Assembly: GCA_002733155.1 (NCBI GenBank)
Contig: NVUO01000010.1
Span: forward strand, 10,498-16,498
Source: Sulfurimonas sp.
Lineage (GTDB): Bacteria > Campylobacterota > Campylobacteria > Campylobacterales > Sulfurimonadaceae
DNA length: 6,001 nucleotides
Reading direction: 5' to 3'
Made by a program: the position numbers and the translations under genes. Under the pieces are notes generated by a model. The model did not search any database and had not been told where the DNA came from. It saw only the letters and a list, made by a program, of their open reading frames with translations. Each line of letters starts with the position of its first letter. Within the stretch, counting starts at the first letter, position 1. This document shows positions 1 to 5,061 of the stretch, piece by piece.

Positions 1-501
1 ATTGGTTTTATGGTTATAGATGAACTAATATCTAGGTTAGATGCTAGAAAACTTTCCTCCTCAAACTTTAACGCTGAATTATTTAAATTTTCAAATCATT
101 TTTTATTAAAACCTCTTAGCTTTATGAACTTATCTGGTGATTCTATTCTTGCAGTTAAGAATTTTTATAAGATAGATAATATAGTTGTAATACATGATGA
201 TTTAGACTTAGCATTTGGTACTTTACGTTTTAAAAAAGGTGGCGGTCACGGTGGACATAATGGTCTAAGGTCAGCTGATGCTAGAATTTCACGTGAGTAC
301 ATTAGAGTCCGTTTAGGTATAGGTAAACCAGAACATAAGGGTGAAACAAGCTCATATGTACTTGGAAACTTTAATGAAAAAGAGAAGATTCATTTAGAAG
401 AATGGATAAATAATTGTTGTAATTCTATTGAGTATTTATTAGAAAATTCATTAGAAGATGTAAGTTCTAAATATACAATTAAAAAATTTCAGCTAAAATA
501 A
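1..501 (+). CDS. pth: Peptidyl-tRNA hydrolase (Pth), 5'-truncated
   Basis: Pth cleaves the ester bond of peptidyl-tRNAs that fall off the ribosome and so recycles tRNA in the cytoplasm. The frame is open from base 1: Ile-Gly-Phe precedes the first Met at base 10, matching the family's H-N-x-G-F region, so that Met is internal and the true start lies upstream. The catalytic His (His20 in E. coli), just before this point, is outside the window. Counting from the Met at base 10, the visible active-site residues are Asn40 in FMNLSG (E. coli Asn68), Asp63 in HDDLDL (Asp93) and Asn84 in GGGHGGHNGL (Asn114). The spacing of the last two equals that of E. coli. About 166 residues are present and roughly 20 are missing against a usual 185-195. 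The stop is TAA at 499-501. The next gene follows after 71 nt. Family assignment is secure from these motifs. Confidence 0.96.
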   Translation: MGFMVIDELISRLDARKLSSSNFNAELFKFSNHFLLKPLSFMNLSGDSILAVKNFYKIDNIVVIHDDLDLAFGTLRFKKGGGHGGHNGLRSADARISREYIRVRLGIGKPEHKGETSSYVLGNFNEKEKIHLEEWINNCCNSIEYLLENSLEDVSSKYTIKKFQLK

Positions 502-572
502 TACAAAATAATTAAATAATTTTTTTCACCAAAGCTGAATTTATTCAACTTATAGAAGATAAAAGGATAATA

Positions 573-1643
573 GTGTTAGCATTTAAATATATATCATTAC
601 ATTATATAAAATATTTTTTGATCATTCTTTTAGCCTTGGTACTTTTTTTGGTTGGTTTTGACTATATGGGTGCCTACGGAGTATCAAAATTATCAGCCAA
701 TTTACTTTTAATATATCTAGTTTATAAGGCATTTTATGCAATAGATTTACTTTTACCCTTATCTTTAATATTTGCTATGATTACTACAAAAATGTATTTA
801 ATTCGCTCTAATAGCCTAGTTTCATTTTATTCCCTTGGTTATTCTAGGGTTGATATTTTAAAACCTTTTGTATTTGTTTCCATAGGAGTTATCTTAATTT
901 TCATATACCTTCATTCCCTTTCTAATTTTGCAAGGGCAAATGAATATGCTAATAATATTCGTACAAACGCACAGTATCTTAGTCCAAGCAGAGATTTATT
1001 TTTTGTATATAAGGATAAATTTGTTTATTTCTCAAAAATGTTGCCACTTCAAGCTAGTGCAGAAAATATTAGGGTATTTAGTATAAAAAATAATTCTTTA
1101 AAAGAGGTATTAGTAGCATCTAAGGCTGTATATAAAAATAAGGCTTGGCATATTGATAACGCAGATATTTTGATAAAACCAGATGAAATTAGTTTTACAT
1201 CCCTTGGAATGAGAATTACTAAAGAAAAAGATTTAGAGATACTGCATGGTTTTCGTCCAAAAATGTTAGACCAAGTATATGAAGGTAAGGTGAATTTTGC
1301 TATAAAAGATGCTATTGATGCTTTTATACTTTTAAATAAGCAGAATAGTAATACAGATATTATAAAAAGTGCTCTTTATAAGATATTTATTTATCCATTT
1401 TTTGTACCATGTTTAGTAGTGATAATATTTTTCTTTGTACCAATTTCTGTAAGATTTTTAAATACATCACTTTTTAGTTTTGGAGCAATTTTAGCTTCAT
1501 TATTAATATGGTCTACTCTATTCACCTTAGGAGAATTATCAAATCATAGAACTATACCCAGTGAAATAGGTATAGTTTTGCCTGTATTGATGCTGTTTTT
1601 CTTATCTATCAGACAATGGCGTAAATACCGCTTATCTACTTAA
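573..1643 (+). CDS. LptF/LptG (YjgP/YjgQ) family LPS-export permease
   Basis: This is an inner-membrane protein of 356 aa, close to E. coli LptF/LptG (about 360). In the family, two such permeases join the LptB ATPase and LptC to extract lipopolysaccharide from the inner membrane and pass it to the periplasmic bridge. Hydrophobic segments are visible near residues 12-33, 45-70 and 98-116, then a hydrophilic periplasmic domain of roughly 120-250 (the family's beta-jellyroll), then segments near 270-292, 300-320 and 330-347. This 3+3 plan is diagnostic. Residues 79-99, with SFYSLGYSR, fit the cytoplasmic coupling helix that contacts LptB. The start is GTG: AAAGGA at 562-567 lies 5 nt upstream, and although the frame is open back to 516 it offers no ATG, GTG or TTG there. 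Position next to pth matches the usual Campylobacterota order. Whether it is LptG or LptF cannot be settled here; LptG is my preference. Confidence 0.92.
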   Translation: MLAFKYISLHYIKYFLIILLALVLFLVGFDYMGAYGVSKLSANLLLIYLVYKAFYAIDLLLPLSLIFAMITTKMYLIRSNSLVSFYSLGYSRVDILKPFVFVSIGVILIFIYLHSLSNFARANEYANNIRTNAQYLSPSRDLFFVYKDKFVYFSKMLPLQASAENIRVFSIKNNSLKEVLVASKAVYKNKAWHIDNADILIKPDEISFTSLGMRITKEKDLEILHGFRPKMLDQVYEGKVNFAIKDAIDAFILLNKQNSNTDIIKSALYKIFIYPFFVPCLVVIIFFFVPISVRFLNTSLFSFGAILASLLIWSTLFTLGELSNHRTIPSEIGIVLPVLMLFFLSIRQWRKYRLST

Positions 1644-1706
1644 ATAACTTATTAATAATAAACATAAAATATTTTTTATTATAGTTTTGTTTTGCTTATA
1701 AGTTGC

Positions 1707-1733
1707 CTTATAACAAAATTATAAGCCCTTTTT
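1707..1733 (+). terminator. Weak hairpin plus T-run after the permease gene
   Basis: CTTATAA (1707-1713) and TTATAAG (1719-1725) form a perfect 7-bp stem with a CAAAA loop, followed by CCC and five T (1729-1733). An upstream GCTTATAA (1694-1701) could pair instead with TTATAAGC (1719-1726), giving a competing 8-bp stem with a longer loop. The stem is almost all A-T, and the T-run also belongs to the promoter-like site of lysA. It would be a weak intrinsic terminator at best, so readthrough into lysA is plausible. Confidence 0.35.
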
Positions 1734-1742
1734 GGATAAAAT
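1729..1742 (+). promoter_or_regulatory. Putative sigma70-type promoter for lysA
   Basis: TTTTTGGATAAAAT ends in TAAAAT (1737-1742), a reasonable -10 hexamer, preceded by a T-run and G as is common for the -35-poor vegetative promoters of Campylobacterota. No clear -35 box is seen. Transcription would begin near 1749, leaving about 20 nt of leader before the ATG at 1769. This is the only non-coding gap of the window with a promoter-like site outside a possible reading frame, so it is the most likely start of a lysA-to-hisC unit. The assignment rests on pattern recognition alone. Confidence 0.5.
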
Positions 1743-1758
1743 AACTTAAAAAATTTTT

Positions 1759-1763
1759 GGATA
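1759..1763 (+). promoter_or_regulatory. lysA: lysA ribosome binding site (decides ATG 1769)
   Basis: GGATA at 1759-1763 lies 5 nt before ATG 1769. The alternative in-frame TTG at 1757 overlaps this site, has only an A-run upstream and would sit about 8 nt from the inferred transcription start. The ATG is therefore the better start. Confidence 0.5.
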
Positions 1764-1768
1764 CATTT

Positions 1769-2980
1769 ATGATAAATTTTAAAGAATTAGCAAGCAAATA
1801 CAAAACTCCACTTTATATCTATGATCTTGATTATATGACAAAACAATTTGAAGAATTAAAAGAAGCATTTAAAGCTAGAAAGTCTATTTTAGCTTATGCT
1901 GTAAAGGCAAATTCTAACCTTAGCGTAATTCAACATTTTGCAAAGATGGGTGCTGGCGCCGATTGTGTATCTATAGGTGAAGTGCGTCGCGCATTTTTAG
2001 CTGGGGTGCCATCATACAAAATATTTTTTTCAGGCGTAGGTAAAACTGATGATGAGATACGTGAGGCTATAGAAAAAGATATTTTATATATCAATGTAGA
2101 ATCAGAAGCTGAACTTGCTCGTATTGAGTTAATTGCAAGAGAGTTAAAAATGAAATCCCGCATTAGCATTAGAGTTAATCCTAATATTGACCCTAAAACT
2201 CATCCATACATATCAACTGGTTTACATGATAATAAGTTTGGTGTTGAGATAGATACTGCAAAAAGAATGTATATAAAAGCTAATAACTCTGACTTTTTAA
2301 ATCCAGTTGGAATTCATTTTCATATTGGTTCACAATTAACAGAGTTACAACCAATTTATGAAGCATCAGTAATTGTTGCAGATATGGTTCGTTCACTAGA
2401 GGCTATTGATATTAATTTAAAGTTTTATGATGTAGGTGGTGGACTTGGCATAAAATATGACAAGGAAACTACAATCAAACCATATGACTATGCACAAGCT
2501 GTATTATCAACTTTAAAGGGACTTGATTTAACTGTCATCTGTGAGCCTGGTAGATTTTTAACTGCAAATGCTGGATACTTTTTAACTAAGGTTATGTATG
2601 AAAAACAAAATGCTGCAAAAAGATTTGTAGTTATTGATGGGGCTATGAATGACTTGCTTCGTCCAGCCCTTTATGGTGCTTATCATAAAATTGAGGCTAT
2701 CACAGATAGTAAAAGCGAACTTTCAAAGGCTGATATAGTTGGTCCAGTTTGTGAGAGTGGTGACTTTTTTGCAAAAGACTATGCATTACCAAACTTAGAG
2801 CACAATGATTTAATTGTAGTTCATAGTGCTGGTGCTTATGGTTTTGGTATGGGTAGTAACTATAATACTCGTGGAAGAAGTGCTGAGATAGCACTTAAAG
2901 ATGGAAAAGCTAGAGTTATTCGTAAACGTGAAGAGTTTGAAGATTTAATATCTTTAGAGAAAGAATTTTTACAAGATTAG
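1769..2980 (+). CDS. lysA: Diaminopimelate decarboxylase
   Basis: LysA is a cytoplasmic PLP enzyme that decarboxylates meso-diaminopimelate to L-lysine, the last step of the DAP pathway, which also supplies peptidoglycan. With the ATG start the protein has 403 aa, normal for the family. It has the fold-type III (alanine-racemase-like) barrel followed by a C-terminal beta domain. Visible signatures are YAVKAN with the PLP lysine K46, HFHIGSQL (183-190), the glycine loop DVGGGLG (221-227), EPGR (259-262, PLP phosphate binding), CESGD (328-332, with the Cys that serves the partner subunit's active site) and GAYGFGMGSNYN (355-366, with the PLP-contacting Tyr). All key positions are intact. A TTG at 1757 would add four residues but is less likely than ATG 1769: the protein then opens MINFKELASKYKTPLYIYD, as expected for the family. 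A small frame begins 9 nt after its stop. An active-site Arg replaced by Gln or Glu-type specificity change was not seen. Confidence 0.97.
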   Translation: MINFKELASKYKTPLYIYDLDYMTKQFEELKEAFKARKSILAYAVKANSNLSVIQHFAKMGAGADCVSIGEVRRAFLAGVPSYKIFFSGVGKTDDEIREAIEKDILYINVESEAELARIELIARELKMKSRISIRVNPNIDPKTHPYISTGLHDNKFGVEIDTAKRMYIKANNSDFLNPVGIHFHIGSQLTELQPIYEASVIVADMVRSLEAIDINLKFYDVGGGLGIKYDKETTIKPYDYAQAVLSTLKGLDLTVICEPGRFLTANAGYFLTKVMYEKQNAAKRFVVIDGAMNDLLRPALYGAYHKIEAITDSKSELSKADIVGPVCESGDFFAKDYALPNLEHNDLIVVHSAGAYGFGMGSNYNTRGRSAEIALKDGKARVIRKREEFEDLISLEKEFLQD

Positions 2981-2989
2981 GTGATAAAA

Positions 2990-3070
2990 ATGAAAAATTT
3001 TGCCAAAGGCAAATCTTTAGTGATTAAATATAATCTGGACTTGTTCAGATTATATGTGAAAAAGATATAG
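2990..3070 (+). CDS. Possible small ORF (26 aa) between lysA and the HAD gene
   Basis: I do not recognise this peptide. It starts MKNFAKGKSLVIKYN, ends in VKKI and carries six Lys, so it is basic. AGGTGA (2979-2984), overlapping the lysA stop, lies 5 nt before the ATG and is a good Shine-Dalgarno site. A GTG at 2981 in the same frame is a poorer alternative. The stop TAG (3068-3070) is 2 nt before the TTG start of the HAD gene, an arrangement that would allow translational coupling. The segment encoding FAKGKSLV is matched, in the same frame, by FAQGKVLV of the small ORF at 3849-3938, and two of the five DNA differences in the shared block are silent. It might be a micro-protein, a leader peptide or chance. 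A strong hairpin (3028-3055) lies inside it. Confidence 0.4.
   Translation: MKNFAKGKSLVIKYNLDLFRLYVKKI
2998..3023 (+). repeat. Intergenic repeat, copy 1 (26 nt)
   Basis: This block aligns without gaps to 3866-3891, with 21 of 26 bases identical. It starts TTTTGC, has AAGG in the middle and ends TTTAGTGA. Differences fall at block positions 7, 8, 13, 17 and 18. Both copies sit in the same frame of a small ORF, both lie in the gap before a biosynthetic or HAD gene, and each is followed within 2-4 nt by an AT-rich hairpin. In this copy TTTGCC and GGCAAA (2999-3004 and 3008-3013) also form a short inverted repeat, which copy 2 does not conserve. Its nature is unknown. Confidence 0.5.
3028..3055 (+). 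other. 12-bp stem-loop with CTTG loop, containing TATAAT
   Basis: ATATAATCTGGA (3028-3039) pairs with TTCAGATTATAT (3044-3055): 11 Watson-Crick pairs and one G-U wobble, closed by the tetraloop CTTG (CUUG in RNA, a known stable loop). No T-run follows, so it is not an intrinsic terminator. It ends 18 nt before the HAD start codon and could affect translation, RNA stability or coupling. The left arm contains TATAAT (3029-3034), which could alternatively be a -10 box with transcription starting near 3041. Pairing is directly visible; function is inference. Confidence 0.6.
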
Positions 3071-3072
3071 CC

Positions 3073-3852
3073 TTGTATTTCATAGATGTTCAGGGTACTT
3101 TGATTAGTGATATAGACAAGTCTCCAATATCTGGAGCTATAGAGTTTATAGATACTTTAAATAAAAAACAAATACCATATATGATAGTTACAAATAATAC
3201 AAAAAAAAAATCGTCAGATTTTTATTTATTTTTAAAATCAATTGGTTTTAATTTTGAATTATCATCATACTTAGATCCATTAATGCTTTTAGAATCTAAT
3301 GTACAAAAGCAAGCTGTGGCTGCCTATGGTGCAAAAGAGTTTTTAAATACCTTAGTAACTATGGGATATAAATTAGATTATACAAAGCCTAAGACAGTAT
3401 TAGTATCAATAAAAGAAGATTTTAATTCAAACGAATATGCTCAAATGATAGACTTTTTACTTTCAGGTGCATCATTAGTTGGTATGCACGAGACATCTAT
3501 ATATGCAAAAAATGAAAAAAGATACCCAGGTGTTGGGGCTATACTAAAACTTTTAGAGTTTTCTACATCTGTATCTTATGATGTAGTTGGAAAACCTAGT
3601 GATGCTTTTTATAAAAAGGCTTTAAATAAACTAAAACTTCAAGATAGTAGTGCTAATTTTAGCGATATTACTATGATTAGTGATGATGTTAAAGGTGACT
3701 TAGGTGGAGCAAAAGAACTTGGCATGAAAACAATTTTTGTAACAAGCGGTAAATACAAAACACAAGAAGAGATAGTCCCATCTCTAAAAGAGCAATTAAA
3801 ACCAGATTATATTTTCGCAAATATGGCTGAAATTTTGGAGAAAAGACTATGA
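3073..3852 (+). CDS. HAD-superfamily hydrolase-like protein (NagD/IIA type) with atypical motif I
   Basis: This 259-aa cytoplasmic protein has the haloacid dehalogenase plan with a C2-type cap. Motif I is IDVQGTL: nucleophile Asp5 is present, but the usual second Asp (DxD, general acid/base) is Gln7. Motif II is VTNN (Thr40 with Asn41, Asn42). A cap domain follows, with MHETSIYAKNEKRYPGVGAIL (about 138-158) resembling the NagD-type cap exit. Motif III is GKPSDAFY with Lys174. Motif IV is ISDDVKGDLGGAKELG with Asp204, Asp205 and Asp209. The layout fits NagD-like phosphatases of 250-270 aa, but the substrate is unknown and the Gln casts doubt on ordinary phosphatase activity. The start is TTG 3073 with a poor AAAAAGA site; the next in-frame ATG would remove motifs I and most of II. 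A ten-A run (3201-3210) lies just after motif II. The ATG of the next small frame overlaps its TGA stop. Orthologues occupy the same place between lysA and pheA in relatives. Confidence 0.92.
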   Translation: MYFIDVQGTLISDIDKSPISGAIEFIDTLNKKQIPYMIVTNNTKKKSSDFYLFLKSIGFNFELSSYLDPLMLLESNVQKQAVAAYGAKEFLNTLVTMGYKLDYTKPKTVLVSIKEDFNSNEYAQMIDFLLSGASLVGMHETSIYAKNEKRYPGVGAILKLLEFSTSVSYDVVGKPSDAFYKKALNKLKLQDSSANFSDITMISDDVKGDLGGAKELGMKTIFVTSGKYKTQEEIVPSLKEQLKPDYIFANMAEILEKRL

Positions 3853-3938
3853 TTATTAATATTTATTTTGCTCAAGGAAAAGTTTTAGTGAAGGAATTTT
3901 ACAAAAAATTCATTATGCCCTTGTGGTACAGTTCTTAA
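3849..3938 (+). CDS. Possible small ORF (29 aa) between the HAD gene and pheA
   Basis: I do not recognise this peptide. It begins MIINIYFAQGKVLVKEF and ends PLWYSS. The ATG overlaps the HAD stop (ATGA at 3849-3852), a classic translational-coupling arrangement, and GGAG at 3837-3840 lies 8 nt upstream. The stop TAA (3936-3938) precedes pheA by 14 nt. Seven of 29 residues are aromatic (Y6, F7, F17, Y18, F21, W26, Y27), noteworthy in front of a phenylalanine biosynthesis gene, though AT-rich DNA favours Phe and Tyr codons. Residues 7-14 match the small ORF at 2990-3070 in the same frame. Candidates are a micro-protein, an attenuation-type leader peptide or a chance frame. No canonical terminator lies between it and pheA. 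Confidence 0.42.
   Translation: MIINIYFAQGKVLVKEFYKKFIMPLWYSS
3866..3891 (+). repeat. Intergenic repeat, copy 2 (26 nt)
   Basis: Second copy of the block at 2998-3023, with 21 of 26 bases identical and no gaps. Two of the five differences fall at silent third codon positions (GCC/GCT, GGC/GGA) of the shared small-ORF frame; the other three change Lys to Gln and Ser to Val. It is followed by a hairpin, GAATTTT (3894-3900) with AAAATTC (3905-3911) and loop ACAA, weaker than the hairpin after copy 1. I saw no third copy in the pth-permease, permease-lysA or pheA-hisC gaps. Confidence 0.5.
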
Positions 3939-3952
3939 AAAAAGGGGAATAA

Positions 3953-5050
3953 ATGAAAACATTAGACGATTGTAGAAATATTATAGATTCTATTGACAAT
4001 GAGATCTTAGAACTTCTTAACAAAAGAATGAAAGTTGTTTACAGAGTTGGTGAGATAAAAAATGATACAGGTGGGGCTATTTACAGACCTGAACGTGAAA
4101 AAGCAATTATAGAGCGTTTAACTAAGGCTTCAAAAAAGAGTAATGGACTTTTAAACTCATCTGCAATAGAAGCAATATTTTTAGAAGTATTTGCAGTATC
4201 AAGAAACCTAGAACTTCCTGAACGTATAGCATTTCTTGGACCTGAGGGAAGTTTTACTCATCAAGCAGCTGAAAGTCGTTTTGGAGCAATGAGTGACTAC
4301 CTTTCTCTTGGTTCTATTCACTCAGTCTTTAAAACTTTAGAATCTAAACGTGCAAAGTTTGGTGTAGTTCCAATAGAGAATTCACGTGATGGCATAGTAG
4401 GTGAGACACTTGATTTACTTGCAAAATCATCTGTAAAAATAGTAGCAGAATTATATATGCCAATCCATATGTCTTTTGCTACTAAGGCTAAAAACTTAAG
4501 CGATATTAAAAAAATATACTCAAAAGATAAGGGATTTGGTCAGTGTAGAGAGTTTTTATCTGAACACGGATTTGAAAATATTGAACAGATTCCAGTTGAA
4601 TCTACTGCAAAAGCTGCAATTTTAGCATCACTTGATAATCATTCAGCTGCAATATGTAGCCATATAGCTGCAAAACTTTACTCTGTACCTACTTTTTTTG
4701 ATGATATAGAAGATGATATAGGTTCCCAGACAAGGTTTGTAATACTTAGTGACTTTAAAAATGGGATTAGTGATGATGATAAGACATCTATCTTAGTTAG
4801 ATTAAAAGATGGAGTTAAGGCTGGTTCCTTAGTGCACTTTTTAAAAGATTTTGATGATTCTCATGTAAATTTATCAAAGATAGAATCTCGTCCATCTAAA
4901 GATAAGGGTGGTTTTGGTTACTGGTTTTTTATAGATTTTAATGGACATATTGATGATCTTAAAATACAAAATATTTTATCTAAACATCAAGCAGAGGTTA
5001 CCTGGCTTGGAAGTTACACCAGCAACGGCATAAATATTCATAGATTTTAA
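3953..5050 (+). CDS. pheA: Bifunctional chorismate mutase / prephenate dehydratase (P-protein)
   Basis: PheA converts chorismate to prephenate and then to phenylpyruvate, the committed route to phenylalanine, in the cytoplasm. The 365-aa protein has three domains in the standard order. An AroQ chorismate mutase spans about 1-88, with R8, R25, K36 and RPERE (45-49) as likely active-site positions. The dehydratase domain spans about 90-268, with [16 protein letters not shown] (91-106), [19 protein letters not shown] (138-156) and the catalytic TRF motif at 260-262. A C-terminal ACT domain spans about 277-357, with GSLV (291-294, counterpart of GALV) and ESRP (311-314), the phenylalanine-binding motifs, so feedback inhibition by Phe is expected. 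Nothing is missing. ATG 3953 is preceded by a strong AAGGGGA site (3942-3948), the best ribosome binding site of the window. hisC follows after 11 nt, suggesting one transcript. Confidence 0.97.
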   Translation: MKTLDDCRNIIDSIDNEILELLNKRMKVVYRVGEIKNDTGGAIYRPEREKAIIERLTKASKKSNGLLNSSAIEAIFLEVFAVSRNLELPERIAFLGPEGSFTHQAAESRFGAMSDYLSLGSIHSVFKTLESKRAKFGVVPIENSRDGIVGETLDLLAKSSVKIVAELYMPIHMSFATKAKNLSDIKKIYSKDKGFGQCREFLSEHGFENIEQIPVESTAKAAILASLDNHSAAICSHIAAKLYSVPTFFDDIEDDIGSQTRFVILSDFKNGISDDDKTSILVRLKDGVKAGSLVHFLKDFDDSHVNLSKIESRPSKDKGGFGYWFFIDFNGHIDDLKIQNILSKHQAEVTWLGSYTSNGINIHRF

Positions 5051-5061
5051 AGGTTATAAGA

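Noticed and set aside
510..526. AATTA/TAATT palindrome plus T-run after pth as a terminator
   Set aside because: The stem is 5 bp of A-T pairs with a 2-nt loop, too weak to act as an intrinsic terminator and expected by chance in this composition.
516..572. N-terminal extension of the permease into the pth spacer
   Set aside because: The frame is open back to the TAA at 513-515 but contains no ATG, GTG or TTG, whereas GTG 573 has an AAAGGA site and starts just before the first membrane segment.
1757..1768. TTG at 1757 as the lysA start
   Set aside because: It has no upstream ribosome binding site and overlaps the GGATA used by ATG 1769; the four added residues are not typical of LysA N-termini as I know them.
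1930..2169. Minus-strand open frame of 79 codons inside lysA
   Set aside because: It lies wholly antisense to a well-supported lysA coding region, resembles no family I know and is Ser/Ile-rich, as expected of a codon shadow.
2700..2894. Minus-strand open frame of 64 codons inside lysA
   Set aside because: Antisense to the conserved CESGD and GAYGFGMGSNYN coding region; the His/Tyr-rich composition is an artefact of reading the complement of AT-rich codons.
2999..3013. TTTGCC-AAA-GGCAAA inverted repeat as terminator of lysA
   Set aside because: The stem is only 6 bp with a 3-nt loop and is followed by TCTTTAG rather than a T-run; it also lies within the repeat block and small ORF.
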